NCBI RefSeq assembly: GCF_003953935.1
Contig: NZ_RXLQ01000008.1
Coordinates: 186,001 to 250,000 of the forward strand
Origin: Massilia atriviolacea
GTDB taxonomy: Bacteria; Pseudomonadota; Gammaproteobacteria; Burkholderiales; Burkholderiaceae_D
DNA length: 64,000 bases
Direction of reading: 5' to 3'
The notes beneath the pieces are model-generated. The model was not told the origin of the DNA and did not search any database. It saw nothing but the letters and a program-made list of their open reading frames with translations. Positions 1 through 9,113 of the stretch are shown in pieces (the first letter of the stretch is position 1; each line of letters opens with the position of its first letter). Position numbers and translations under genes: made by a program.

Positions 1-142
1 GCGCCACGCGCATGCTGCCGTCGTCCAGGCCAGCGATCACGTGGGCCACTGCCTCGCGCAGTTCGGCCGTGCCGTTGGATGGATTGATCTCGGCGCGCTG
101 TTCCCAGGCGGTGTCGATGATGTTTTGGAGTTGTTGGGTCAT
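1..142 (-). CDS. dapD: Tetrahydrodipicolinate N-succinyltransferase, N-terminal part (cut by window edge)
   Basis: Only the first 47 codons are present; the gene runs off the left edge. The reading begins [20 protein letters not shown], which matches the start of DapD, and continues with a helix ending in a DDGSMRVA segment typical of the family. DapD succinylates tetrahydrodipicolinate in the succinylase branch of lysine and diaminopimelate synthesis in the cytoplasm. It lies 32 bp downstream of dapC on the same strand, and dapC makes the next enzyme of the pathway, so the two are probably co-transcribed. The identification rests on the N-terminus only. Confidence 0.9.
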   Translation of the reverse strand, partial: MTQQLQNIIDTAWEQRAEINPSNGTAELREAVAHVIAGLDDGSMRVA

Positions 143-174
143 GATCGTATTTTTAGTAAGTGGTGTGGCGGATT

Positions 175-1395
175 TCAAAGCGACTTCAATGACTTGCAAA
201 ACTGGACGATGCGCTGGGCCGCCTCGACGCCTTCGTCGACTTCGGCCACCAGCGCCATGCGAATGCGGCCGCTGCCCGGGTTGATCCCGTGCGCGTCGCG
301 CGCCAGGTAGCTGCCCGGCAGGACCGTCACATTATATTCCGCGTAAAGACGGCGCGCGAATTCGGTGTCCGACAGGCCGCTGCGGCGCACGTCGGCCCAC
401 AGGTAAAAGCCGGCGTCGGGCAGTTCGACGTCCATCACTTCCTTGAGCAGCGGGGTGACGAGGGCGAATTTTTCGCGGTACTTGACGCGGTTTTCCTGCA
501 CGTGGGTTTCGTCGCCCCAGGCAGCGATCGACGCCGCCTGCACCGGCGGCGCCATGGCGCCGCCGCAGTAGGTGCGGTACAGGAGGAATTTCCTGATCAC
601 GGCCGGGTCGCCCGCCACGAAGCCGGAGCGCATGCCCGGCACGTTGGAGCGCTTGGACAGGCTGGAAAACACGATCAGCCTGGCGTAGGGCGTCTCGCCG
701 CCGCTGCGTCCCAGCTGGTGCGCCGCTTCCAGCGCGCCCAAAGGAGCCGCACTGGTATGGTAAATCTCGGAATAGCATTCGTCGGCCGCGATCACGAAGC
801 CATACCGGTCGGACAGCGCGAACAACTGCTTCCAGTCCTCCAGCGACAGGGTGGCGCCGGTCGGATTGCCCGGGGTGCACAGGTACAGCAGCTGCACGCG
901 CGGCCAGATATCGGCTGGCACGCTGGCGTAGTCGCAGCCGAAATTGCGGCCCGGTTCCGAGTTCACGAAGTAGGGCTCGGCCCCGGCCAGGTAGGCCGCG
1001 CCTTCGTAGATCTGGTAGAACGGGTTGGGGCAGACGATCAGCGGCGCCGGCCGGGACGCGTCGATGACGCAGTGGGCGATCCCGAACAGGGCCTCGCGCG
1101 AGCCGTTCACCGGCAGCACCTGGGTGGCCGGGTTCAGGGCCGGCACGCCGTAGCGCCGTTCCAGCCAGCCGGCGATGGCGCCGCGCAGGGCGTCGGTGCC
1201 GGCGGTGCTCGGGTAATTGGCCAGTCCCGCCACACCGTGCGCCAGCGCCTTCTGGATGAAGGCCGGCGTCGGGTGCTTCGGCTCGCCGATCCCCAGGCTG
1301 ATCGCGGCGTACTCCGGGTTCGGGGTCACGCCCGCGAACAACTGGCGCAGTTTTTCAAAAGGGTAGGGGTGCAGTTTGTCGAGATGTGGATTCAC
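175..1395 (-). CDS. dapC: Succinyldiaminopimelate transaminase
   Basis: A 406-residue class I/II PLP aminotransferase of normal length for DapC. Visible fold-type I landmarks are the CTPGNPTGA segment near residues 173-181, the cofactor-contacting Asp205 in AADECYSE, and the Schiff-base lysine (about Lys248) in SSLSKRSN. The N-terminus [17 protein letters not shown] is characteristic of the DapC group. It converts N-succinyl-2-amino-6-ketopimelate to N-succinyl-LL-diaminopimelate with glutamate as amino donor. Adjacency to dapD supports assignment to this pathway rather than to a generic aspartate-type aminotransferase. The ATG at 1395 is the natural start. Confidence 0.92.
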   Translation of the reverse strand: MNPHLDKLHPYPFEKLRQLFAGVTPNPEYAAISLGIGEPKHPTPAFIQKALAHGVAGLANYPSTAGTDALRGAIAGWLERRYGVPALNPATQVLPVNGSREALFGIAHCVIDASRPAPLIVCPNPFYQIYEGAAYLAGAEPYFVNSEPGRNFGCDYASVPADIWPRVQLLYLCTPGNPTGATLSLEDWKQLFALSDRYGFVIAADECYSEIYHTSAAPLGALEAAHQLGRSGGETPYARLIVFSSLSKRSNVPGMRSGFVAGDPAVIRKFLLYRTYCGGAMAPPVQAASIAAWGDETHVQENRVKYREKFALVTPLLKEVMDVELPDAGFYLWADVRRSGLSDTEFARRLYAEYNVTVLPGSYLARDAHGINPGSGRIRMALVAEVDEGVEAAQRIVQFCKSLKSL

Positions 1396-1454
1396 GGCGT
1401 TGCCAGGTTTTGGCGCAGGAAGCGCAGGGTTAGCGTAGATCGGAACAGCGTCGT

Positions 1455-1460
1455 ATTATA
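1455..1460 (-). promoter_or_regulatory. Possible -10 box for dapC-dapD
   Basis: A perfect TATAAT on the minus strand lies about 60 bp upstream of dapC and overlaps the end of the upstream AraC-type gene. I do not find a convincing -35 hexamer 16-18 bp upstream, so this is only a candidate. Confidence 0.3.
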
Positions 1461-2478
1461 GGCGCAAATGGCTGCTATCGCGCCACGCTCCGGGATTTAC
1501 CCCGGACCATTCCTTGAACGCGTGGGAGAAGGCGCTTTGCTCCTGGTAGCCCAGCAAAAACGCGATATCGACCAGCGACAGGCTGCCCTGGCGCAGGTAA
1601 TCCATGGCCAGGGCGTAGCGCGCCTGGTCCAGCACCTGCTGGAAGCTGGCCCCGGCTTCGCTCAGTTTGCGCTGCAGGGTGCGCGGCGAGAGCGCCAGTT
1701 CCTCCGCAATCGTGGCCAGCCGCACCCGGTCGTGCGCCAGGTTGCGGATGATGGCCGCATGCACGCGCGCCACCACGCCATCGTCATCCCGGCTGCGTTC
1801 GCGCAGGAGCCGCTCGGCGTGCTGCTGCAGCACCGGGTACAGGCCCACGTCGGCATTCGGCACCGGCCAGCCGAGCAGCTGGGCGTCGAAACCTGCCGCG
1901 TTGACCGGCTCCCCGAAGCGCGGCAGCGCCCCGAACACGCGTGCGTACTCGGCGCCGTCGGCCTGCTGCGCGTGGGTAAAGCCCAGGTGCGGCAAGGGCA
2001 GCGCGGTCCCGGCCAGCCAGGTGGTGAAGGTGCGGATGCCGGCAAACACGCTTTCGACCAGGTGGCGGCTGCCGTCGGGGTAGTTGGAGACCCATTCGTA
2101 CTGCGCCTGCGCGCCGTCCAGGTGCAGCACCGAGCGTCCCAGGTCGTGCGCCAGCTGCTCGTAGCGCAAGGTCTGCTGGAAGGCCTGGCCGAAGTCGCGG
2201 CAGGACAGCAAGATCAATCCATACACGCTGTAGGTGCCCAGCCTGACCCGTTCCCCCACATGCAGGCCGAAATGCGGGTCGTCCGCCAGCTCGGCGCCGG
2301 CCGCCAGCAGGCGCACGTAATCGGCCGCACCGAGCGAGTCGGGCAGGCGCTCGAGCGCGCCGGCGGGCAGGCCGGCCGCATCGGCCAGGGCGCCTGGCGC
2401 CACGCCGCGCGCCTGCGCCGCTTCGAGCAGGGGCTGCAGATAGGACCCGGTGACGCGGCGCGCGTCAGGCCGCAGCAC
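1456..2478 (-). CDS. AraC-family transcriptional regulator
   Basis: The protein has an N-terminal arabinose-binding-type regulatory domain of the kind found in OruR-like AraC regulators, followed by a C-terminal double helix-turn-helix (LATIAEELALSPRTLQRKL, then VDIAFLLGYQEQSAFSHAFK). I place the start at the GTG at 2478 because a good AGGAG sits 8 bp upstream. The upstream ATG at 2508 has no ribosome-binding site and adds ten residues (MPGALPGVPP) not expected for the family. The gene is divergent from the flavoprotein/GlpD-like/FGGY operon across a 130-bp gap, and AraC proteins usually control the adjacent divergent operon, so it is the likely local regulator. The effector is unknown. Confidence 0.85.
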   Translation of the reverse strand: MLRPDARRVTGSYLQPLLEAAQARGVAPGALADAAGLPAGALERLPDSLGAADYVRLLAAGAELADDPHFGLHVGERVRLGTYSVYGLILLSCRDFGQAFQQTLRYEQLAHDLGRSVLHLDGAQAQYEWVSNYPDGSRHLVESVFAGIRTFTTWLAGTALPLPHLGFTHAQQADGAEYARVFGALPRFGEPVNAAGFDAQLLGWPVPNADVGLYPVLQQHAERLLRERSRDDDGVVARVHAAIIRNLAHDRVRLATIAEELALSPRTLQRKLSEAGASFQQVLDQARYALAMDYLRQGSLSLVDIAFLLGYQEQSAFSHAFKEWSGVNPGAWRDSSHLRL

Positions 2479-2608
2479 TGGTGGAACTCCTGGCAAAGCC
2501 CCTGGCATGTTTGAACAAAGCGGTTGTCATGAAAGCGCAATACGTGAAGCCCGCCTTCGCATACGCTGGCGGCCGTGAGTGAATGGACAAGTATAACGGG
2601 AAAAAACG

Positions 2609-4204
2609 ATGAAACGGTGGAACGGTTGGGGCGACGATGCCATTGAATTTGCGCTGAACGACGACGCGCTGGCATTTCTGGGCGAGCGCCTCGGCCCGGG
2701 AACGGCCGGCGCCGACACCAGCCATGCCGACGCCTGCGCGCGCATCGGCGCCAGCCGCCTGCCGCCGCATCCGCTGATCGACACCTCGGCCGCCGCGCGC
2801 CTGGCCAATGCGCTCGGCCAGAGCCTGCCCGACTGGCTGCGCCTGCGCTACGGGAAGATCGACACCGCCCCGGACGGCGTGGCCTACCCCGAAAGCGGGG
2901 AAGAAGTGCGCGACCTGCTCGACCTCGCGGCGCAGTGCGGCGCCATCGTCATTCCCTACGGCGGCGGCACCAGCGTGGCCGGCCATGTCGGGGTGGAGGC
3001 GGGGCCGAAGCCGGTCCTGACCATCAACATGACGCGCATGCGCGCCCTGATCGACCTGGATAAAGAGGCGCAGCTGGCCACCTTCGGGGCCGGGGTGCTG
3101 GGACCGGACCTGGAAGCGCAGCTGCGCGCCTTCGGCTACACGCTCGGCCACTTTCCGCAATCGTTCGAGTATTCGACCCTGGGCGGCTGGGTGGTCACGC
3201 GTTCCTCCGGCCAGCAATCGCTGCGCTACGGCCGCATCGAACAGCTGTTCGCCGGCGGGCGGGTGGAGGCGCCGGCCGGCACCTTCGAGCTGCCGACCTT
3301 TCCGGCGTCGGCGGCCGGGACCGACCTGCGCGAAATGGTGCTCGGCTCCGAGGGGCGCCTCGGCATCCTCACCGAAGCGACGGTGCGCATCAGCCGCCTG
3401 CCGCAGTACGAAGCCTTCCACGCCGTGTTCTTCCCGGACTGGGACGCGGCGGCCGCCGCCACGCGCGAACTGGCGCAGGCCAGGCTGCCGCTGTCGATGC
3501 TGCGCCTGTCCAACCCCCTGGAAACGCTGACCATGCTGACCCTGGCCGGCCACAAGCGCCTGATCGGCGCGCTGGAAACCTGGCTGCGCTGGCGCGGCTG
3601 CGCCGACGGCAAATGCATGCTGATGATCGGCGCCAGCGGCAGCGCGGCCAATGCCAGGCATGCGCTGCGCGCGGCGCTGGCGATCGCGCGCGCCGGCGGC
3701 GGCGTGCACGTGGGCCGCACCATGGGCGACAAATGGAAGCAGAACCGCTTCCGCAACGTCTACCTGCGCAACGCCGCCTGGCAGCAGGGCTACGCCATCG
3801 ACACGGTCGAAACGGCGGTCGACTGGCCGGGCGTGACGCCCATGATGCATGCGCTGGAAGAAGCGGCGACCCAGGCCATGGCCTCGTGCGGCGAACGGGT
3901 GCACGCCTACACCCACCTGTCGCACCTGTACGAGCAGGGCGCCAGCGTGTATGCCACCTTCGTGTACCGGCTCTCGGGCAGCTACGATGAAGACCTGCGG
4001 CGCTGGCGCCGTTTGAAGGGTGCGGTGTCGGAAGCGATCATTGTCAACGGCGGCACCATCAGCCACCAGCACGGCGTGGGCGCCGACCATGCGCCTTACC
4101 TCGCATCCGAAAAGGGCTTGCTGGGCATGGGCGCCATGCGCACGCTGTTCCGCCACTTCGACCCGGACGGGCGCATGAATCCCGGCAAACTGGTGTCGCC
4201 GTGA
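2609..4204 (+). CDS. FAD-binding oxidase, alkyl-DHAP synthase-like
   Basis: A 531-residue flavoprotein of the vanillyl-alcohol-oxidase/FAD-binding type 4 family. The PP-loop is visible as YGGGTSVAGHVG near residue 116, followed by the second FAD-binding element (LGHFPQSFEYSTLGGWV) and LGSEGRLGILTEATVRI. The C-terminal ISHQHGVGADH segment resembles the active-site histidine-rich motif of alkylglycerone-phosphate synthase (AGPS), the closest functional family I recognise. True AGPS makes ether-lipid precursors; D-lactate or glycolate dehydrogenases are alternatives. The gene begins a three-gene operon and overlaps the next gene by 4 bp. Function in this operon is inferred, not demonstrated. Confidence 0.8.
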   Translation: MKRWNGWGDDAIEFALNDDALAFLGERLGPGTAGADTSHADACARIGASRLPPHPLIDTSAAARLANALGQSLPDWLRLRYGKIDTAPDGVAYPESGEEVRDLLDLAAQCGAIVIPYGGGTSVAGHVGVEAGPKPVLTINMTRMRALIDLDKEAQLATFGAGVLGPDLEAQLRAFGYTLGHFPQSFEYSTLGGWVVTRSSGQQSLRYGRIEQLFAGGRVEAPAGTFELPTFPASAAGTDLREMVLGSEGRLGILTEATVRISRLPQYEAFHAVFFPDWDAAAAATRELAQARLPLSMLRLSNPLETLTMLTLAGHKRLIGALETWLRWRGCADGKCMLMIGASGSAANARHALRAALAIARAGGGVHVGRTMGDKWKQNRFRNVYLRNAAWQQGYAIDTVETAVDWPGVTPMMHALEEAATQAMASCGERVHAYTHLSHLYEQGASVYATFVYRLSGSYDEDLRRWRRLKGAVSEAIIVNGGTISHQHGVGADHAPYLASEKGLLGMGAMRTLFRHFDPDGRMNPGKLVSP

Positions 4205-5796
4205 GCGCCCACTGGCGTAGCGCACGGCAAAGCGGCGGGGAAGACACGCTCCCGCTGCTGCTGGCGCGCGAATGGGACCTGTTGATCGTCGGCGGCGGCA
4301 TCACCGGCGCCGGCATCCTGCTGGAGGCCTCGCGCCGCGGGCTCAAGGCGCTGCTGGTGGAGCAGCGCGATTTTGCCTGGGGCACGTCGAGCCGTTCGTC
4401 GAAGCTGGTGCACGGCGGCCTGCGCTACCTGAAAGAAGGCCGCTTCGGCCTGACACGCGAATCGGTGCGCGAGCGCGATGCGCTGCTGGCCGGAGCGGCC
4501 GGACTGGTGGAACCGCAAAGCTTCGCCTTCGGCGACTACGTGGGCCGCAAGCCGGGCCGCAAGACCTTCTTGCTGGGCCTTGCGATCTACGACTTCATGG
4601 CCGGCAAGCGCGAACGCCACTACGTCGGCGATGGCGAATTCGCGATGATGACTCCGAACGCGGCGCGCGCCGGACTGCAGGGCGGCATGCTCTACACCGA
4701 CGCCAAGACCGACGACGCGCGCCTGGTGCTGCGCGTGCTGCAGGAAGCCCAGGCCCACGGCGGCGTGGCGCTCAACTACATGGCGGCGCGCGAACTGCTG
4801 CGCAGCGGCGCGGGCGTCGACGGCGCAGTGCTGCAGGACGGGCGCGACGGCGCCACCCATGAAGTGCGCGCGCGCGTGGTCGTCAACGCCACCGGCGCCT
4901 GGGCCGACGGCCTGCGCGCGCAGGCCGGCGGCGCGCCCCGACTGCGCCCGCTGCGCGGCAGCCACCTGGTGCTGCCGGCCTGGCGCCTGCCGCTGGCGCA
5001 GGCGGTCAGCCTGATGCATCCGGCCGACGGCCGCCCGGTGTTCGCCTTTCCGTGGGAAGGCGTGACCCTGGTCGGCACCACCGACGTCGATCATGGCGAC
5101 GGCCTGTCCGGCGAAGCGGCCATCACCCGCGCCGAATGCGACTACCTGATGGCGGCGCTGCATGCGCAGTTCCCGGCACTGGCCTTGAGCGAGGCCGACG
5201 TGATTGCCACCTACGCCGGGGTGCGCCCGGTGATCGACAGCGGCGCCGGCGACCCGTCCAAGGCCTCGCGCGACCACGCAGTCTGGCTGGAAAACGGACT
5301 GCTGAGCGTCACCGGCGGCAAGCTGACCACCTTCCGCGTGATTGCCCTCGACGCGCTGCGGCACGCCATGCCGGCGCTGCCCGGCTGGCGCGACGCGCTG
5401 GCGCCATGCGCCGTGTTCGCCCCCGCGCCGGCGCTGGTCGCCCCGCTGCGGGCGGCGCCGCTGCGCCGTCTGCGCGGCCGTTACGGCGCCCACGCGCAGG
5501 CATTGATCGACGCCGCCCGCCCGGGCGAGCTGGAAACCATCCCCGGCACCGAATCGCTGTGGGCCGAACTGCGCTGGGCCGCGCGCACGGAAGCGGTGCA
5601 GCACCTGGAAGACCTGCTGCTGCGCCGCACCCGCCTCGGCTTGCAGCTGCGCGGCGGGGGCGTGCGGCACATGGCGCGCATCCGCGCGATCTGCCAGCAC
5701 GAGCTGGAATGGGACGACGCGCGCTGGGACGCGAGCGAAGCGGCGTATCTGGCATTATGGCAGGCACACTACGGCCTTCCGGGCAGGCAGCCATGA
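4201..5796 (+). CDS. Glycerol-3-phosphate dehydrogenase/oxidase (GlpD-like)
   Basis: A 531-residue FAD-dependent oxidoreductase. The N-terminal dinucleotide-binding motif is visible ([21 protein letters not shown]), followed by the GlpD signature block with [15 protein letters not shown]. The [14 protein letters not shown]-like region and the GVRPVIDSG segment also fit GlpD. The start codon is a GTG whose last two bases fall in the stop codon of the preceding gene, indicating translational coupling. It would oxidise sn-glycerol 3-phosphate, or a related polyol phosphate, to the keto compound and pass electrons to quinone. Since it sits between an AGPS-like protein and a kinase, it may be a specialised paralogue and not the housekeeping glpD, so no symbol is given. 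Confidence 0.85.
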   Translation: MSAHWRSARQSGGEDTLPLLLAREWDLLIVGGGITGAGILLEASRRGLKALLVEQRDFAWGTSSRSSKLVHGGLRYLKEGRFGLTRESVRERDALLAGAAGLVEPQSFAFGDYVGRKPGRKTFLLGLAIYDFMAGKRERHYVGDGEFAMMTPNAARAGLQGGMLYTDAKTDDARLVLRVLQEAQAHGGVALNYMAARELLRSGAGVDGAVLQDGRDGATHEVRARVVVNATGAWADGLRAQAGGAPRLRPLRGSHLVLPAWRLPLAQAVSLMHPADGRPVFAFPWEGVTLVGTTDVDHGDGLSGEAAITRAECDYLMAALHAQFPALALSEADVIATYAGVRPVIDSGAGDPSKASRDHAVWLENGLLSVTGGKLTTFRVIALDALRHAMPALPGWRDALAPCAVFAPAPALVAPLRAAPLRRLRGRYGAHAQALIDAARPGELETIPGTESLWAELRWAARTEAVQHLEDLLLRRTRLGLQLRGGGVRHMARIRAICQHELEWDDARWDASEAAYLALWQAHYGLPGRQP

Positions 5797-7355
5797 GCGG
5801 CAACACTATTCTCGCCATCGACAACGGCACCCAGAGCGTGCGCGCGATCCTGTTCGACCTGCAGGGCAATATCGTCGCCAGATCGCAGGTGCATTTCGAG
5901 AGCTACTTCTCCGACCATCCCGGCTGGGCCGAACACGACCCCGAAGACTACTGGCAGTCGCTGTGCCGCGCCTGCCAGCGGCTATGGGAGCAGCCGGGCG
6001 CCGACAAGGCGCGGGTGCAGGGCGTGGCCGTCACCACCCAGCGCGGCACGGTGATCAACGTGGGCGCCGACGGCGTGCCGCTGCGTCCCGCCATCACCTG
6101 GCTGGACCAGCGCCGCACCGACGTGGCGCCCAAGGTCGGCATGTGGTGGAACCTGGCCTTCCGGCTGGCGCGGGTGAAGGGCACGATCGACTATTTTCGC
6201 GGCGAGGCGGAGGTCAACTGGATCAAGGCGCACCAGCCGGACCTGTGGCAGCGCACGCACAAGGTGCTGCTCCTGTCCGGCTACCTGAACTACCGCCTGT
6301 GCGGGCGCTACGTCGATTCGACCGGCTCGCAGGTGGCGTACCTGCCGTTCGACTACAAGCGCCAGCGCTGGGCCGGGGCGCGCGACTGGAAGTGGCAGGC
6401 GCTCGCGATCACGCCGCAGATGCTGCCCGAACTGGTGGCCCCGGGCACGCCGATCGGCCGCATCGACGCCGCGGTGGCCGCGCTGACCGGCATCCCGGCC
6501 GGCACGCCGCTGCTGGCGGCGGCCGCCGACAAGGCCTGCGAAGTGATCGGCGCGGGCTGCCAGGCGCCGCATATCGGCTGCCTCAGTTACGGCACCACGG
6601 CCACCATCAACACCACCAGCCGCCGCTATGTCGAGGTGACGCCCTTCATCCCGCCCTATCCGGCCGCCATTCCCGACACCTACAGCACCGAAGTGCAGAT
6701 CTTTCGCGGCTACTGGATGGTGAACTGGTTCAAGGAGCAGTTCGGCCACCACGAACGCGCGCGGGCGCTGGAAGAAGACGTGGCGCCCGAGCAGCTGTTC
6801 GACGAACTGGTGAACGCGGTGCCGCCCGGCGCCATGGGCTTGATGCTGCAGCCTTACTGGAGCCCGGGCATCCGCGTGCCGGGGCCGGAGGCGAAGGGCG
6901 CGATCATCGGCTTCGGCGACGTGCACACGCGCGCGCATGTGTACCGCGCGATCCTGGAAGGGCTGGCGTACGCGCTGCGCGAAGGGAAGGAGCGCACCGA
7001 AAAGCGCAGCGGCGTGCCGATCACCGAGTTGCGCGTGTCCGGCGGCGGTTCGCAGAGCGACGCGGCGATGCAGCTGACGGCCGATATTTTCGGGCTGCCG
7101 ACCGCGCGCCCGCACGTGTACGAAACCTCGGGGCTGGGCGCGGCGATCGCGGCGGCGGTGGGGCTCGGCCTGTATCCGGACTTTGCGGCGGCCATCGCCG
7201 GGATGACGCGCATCGGGCGGGTGTTCGAGCCGGTCGAGGCGAACCGCGCGATGTACGACCGCCTGTACAGGCAGGTGTACCGCAAGATGTACGGGCGGCT
7301 GCAGCCGATGTATGCGCAGATCGCGGAGATTACGGGGTATCCGAAGCAGCCTTGA
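5793..7355 (+). CDS. FGGY-family carbohydrate kinase
   Basis: A 520-residue ASKHA-fold sugar/polyol kinase. The N-terminal phosphate-1 loop is [15 protein letters not shown], and the C-terminal family signature region contains [27 protein letters not shown]. The ATG at 5793 overlaps the preceding stop codon as ATGA. An upstream extension of the frame to 5052 is only open sequence opposite real coding and is rejected. The substrate is unknown; context with a GlpD-like dehydrogenase suggests glycerol or a related polyol. Its 3' end overlaps the convergent bluB gene by 26 bp. Confidence 0.88.
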   Translation: MSGNTILAIDNGTQSVRAILFDLQGNIVARSQVHFESYFSDHPGWAEHDPEDYWQSLCRACQRLWEQPGADKARVQGVAVTTQRGTVINVGADGVPLRPAITWLDQRRTDVAPKVGMWWNLAFRLARVKGTIDYFRGEAEVNWIKAHQPDLWQRTHKVLLLSGYLNYRLCGRYVDSTGSQVAYLPFDYKRQRWAGARDWKWQALAITPQMLPELVAPGTPIGRIDAAVAALTGIPAGTPLLAAAADKACEVIGAGCQAPHIGCLSYGTTATINTTSRRYVEVTPFIPPYPAAIPDTYSTEVQIFRGYWMVNWFKEQFGHHERARALEEDVAPEQLFDELVNAVPPGAMGLMLQPYWSPGIRVPGPEAKGAIIGFGDVHTRAHVYRAILEGLAYALREGKERTEKRSGVPITELRVSGGGSQSDAAMQLTADIFGLPTARPHVYETSGLGAAIAAAVGLGLYPDFAAAIAGMTRIGRVFEPVEANRAMYDRLYRQVYRKMYGRLQPMYAQIAEITGYPKQP

Positions 7356-8061
7356 GGAGAGGCGGGTGCGAATTGTCCCAGCCATCGACGAACAGCATGT
7401 CGTCGAGCTTCCTGCGCGTCTCCCAGCCCTCCATCTCCAGCATCGGCATGGGGTAGAACTGCGCCACATGGCCGATGCAGACCACCGCCACCGGCTTGCC
7501 GCCGGCCGGAATCGACAGCAGCGCGGCCAGCTTGTCGGGATCGAACAGCGACACCCAGCCCATTCCCAGTCCTTCCGCGCGCGATGCCAGCCACATGTTC
7601 TGCAGCGCGCAGGCCACCGAGGCCAGGTCCATCTCGGGCAGGGTGCGGCGGCCGAACACGTACTCCTCGCGGCGGTCCATCAGCGCCGCCACCAGCAGCT
7701 CGCCGCACTCGCGGATACCCTCGACCTTGAGCCGCATGAACGCCGTCCCGCGCTCGCCCAGCGCCTCGGCCGTGGCCAGCCGTTCCTCGTCGACCAGCCT
7801 GACGATGGCCTCGCGCACGGCGTCGCTGCGGATGCGGATGAAGCGCCACGGCTGCATCATCCCCACGCTGGGCGCCTGGTGCGCCGCCGCGATCAGCCTT
7901 GCGAACAGCGCTTCATCGATCGCGCCCGGCACAAAATGGCGCACGTCGCGGCGCGCGGCGATGGCGCGGTAGACGGCATCGATGTCGTTCTGGCTGAATT
8001 GGTCGCTCAAGCTGGTCTCGCAGTTAGCTGGGGGCGCGGACTGCGCCGCCGGTGCCGCCAT
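7330..8061 (-). CDS. bluB: 5,6-dimethylbenzimidazole synthase (BluB), nitroreductase fold
   Basis: A 243-residue flavin-fold protein with the BluB hallmarks: [13 protein letters not shown] near residues 34-46, the [13 protein letters not shown] block near 67-80, and [15 protein letters not shown] near the C-terminus. BluB cleaves reduced FMN with oxygen to form 5,6-dimethylbenzimidazole, the lower ligand of vitamin B12. No other cobalamin gene is in the window and I see no cobalamin riboswitch upstream, so it may serve lower-ligand remodelling or salvage. A generic nitroreductase is the alternative. It starts 15 bp after the upstream hydrolase gene and is probably co-transcribed with it. Confidence 0.8.
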   Translation of the reverse strand: MAAPAAQSAPPANCETSLSDQFSQNDIDAVYRAIAARRDVRHFVPGAIDEALFARLIAAAHQAPSVGMMQPWRFIRIRSDAVREAIVRLVDEERLATAEALGERGTAFMRLKVEGIRECGELLVAALMDRREEYVFGRRTLPEMDLASVACALQNMWLASRAEGLGMGWVSLFDPDKLAALLSIPAGGKPVAVVCIGHVAQFYPMPMLEMEGWETRRKLDDMLFVDGWDNSHPPLLKAASDTP

Positions 8062-8076
8062 TATCGGCCAGCCTGC

Positions 8077-8880
8077 CTACTTGAGCAAACGCGTGATGAA
8101 AGTGCGGATCAGTTCCGTGCTCTCGCTCGCCGCGCTCATGTGCGGACAATGGCCGATATTGTCGATGAAGGCGAGCCAGCTGACCGGCAGGTGGCGGCGC
8201 ATGTATTCGCCCACTTCGCGCGGAGCGATCATGTCGTCGCTGCTTTGCAGGATCAGGGTGGGCGTGTGCGAGCGCGGCACGTCGGCGCGGTGGTCGGAAA
8301 GGAAGGTGACGCGCGCGAAGTGCCTGGCGATTGCGGGATCGTTGCGGCAAAAGCTGGCGGTCAGTTCCTCCTGCAGCTCGGGCTGGTCGGGCGCGCCCAT
8401 GATCAGCGGCGCCATGTTGGCGGCCCACTTCAGATAATTGTCGTGCATGAGGCGCAGCAGGGTGTCGATATCCTCGCGGTTGAAGCCGCCGATGTAATCG
8501 CCATCGTTGATGTAGCACGGCGAGGGGCCGATCATCACCTGGCCGGCGAACATGGCCGGCTCGCGGATCGCCGCCAGCATGCCGATGGTGGCGCTGACGG
8601 AATGGCCGATGAACACCGCCGGCTCGTTGGCATATTCGTGCAGGATGGCGAGCAGGTCTTCGGCATGGCGGTGCAGGGTGGCGTAGTCGAATTCGTTGTA
8701 GGCCGACAGGTCCGACTTGCCGCTGCCGACCAGGTCGTAGAGCACGATCTTGTAGTGCCCGGAAAAGGCCGGCACCAGCTTGCGCCACATGCTCTGGTCG
8801 CAGCCGAAACCGTGCCCGAAGACCAGGGTGGAGGAACCGCTTCCGTAAAAATTCACGTTGTTGCGTTGCTGAATATTCAT
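8077..8880 (-). CDS. Alpha/beta hydrolase, RsbQ/KAI2-like
   Basis: A 267-residue alpha/beta hydrolase. The oxyanion region is HGFGCDQSMW (residues about 23-32), the nucleophile elbow is GHSVS, the acid lies in LQSSDDMIAP and the catalytic histidine in IGHCPHMSA. This arrangement is that of the RsbQ family (DUF-free, small hydrophobic pocket). RsbQ of Bacillus works with the PAS phosphatase RsbP in energy-stress signalling, but no such partner is encoded here. The only neighbour in the operon is bluB. The substrate is unknown. Confidence 0.82.
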   Translation of the reverse strand: MNIQQRNNVNFYGSGSSTLVFGHGFGCDQSMWRKLVPAFSGHYKIVLYDLVGSGKSDLSAYNEFDYATLHRHAEDLLAILHEYANEPAVFIGHSVSATIGMLAAIREPAMFAGQVMIGPSPCYINDGDYIGGFNREDIDTLLRLMHDNYLKWAANMAPLIMGAPDQPELQEELTASFCRNDPAIARHFARVTFLSDHRADVPRSHTPTLILQSSDDMIAPREVGEYMRRHLPVSWLAFIDNIGHCPHMSAASESTELIRTFITRLLK

Positions 8881-9032
8881 GGCGCATCCACGAGTGAGTC
8901 CAGCCTTGGCTCCACACCTATCAGAGCGCGCTGTTGTCAGCTCATTGTATTCCTGTTATCACCGGGATTGTGTCTTTCGGGACGATTCTGTGGCTTTATG
9001 CCTCGCGGGTGGGAGGCTCCGCACACGCCTCG

Positions 9033-9038
9033 TATAAT
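9033..9038 (+). promoter_or_regulatory. Possible -10 box
   Basis: A perfect TATAAT lies 76 bp upstream of the membrane-protein start at 9114. No good -35 box is seen, so the assignment is weak. The 233-bp divergent gap 8881-9113 otherwise shows nothing I can name. Confidence 0.3.
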
Positions 9039-9113
9039 GGCGCCGCCCGCGAGCGGAAACCTTCCGATGGGCATTTTTTGGCGCACGCGACGATGATTCA
9101 AGCAAGCCCATCC

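Noticed and set aside
5052-5792. N-terminal extension of the FGGY kinase
   Set aside because: It is a shifted reading of the GlpD-like gene. The kinase motif starts at the ATG at 5793.
8062-8076. A cobalamin riboswitch before bluB
   Set aside because: The gap is 15 bp and the upstream sequence is coding; no B12-box is visible.
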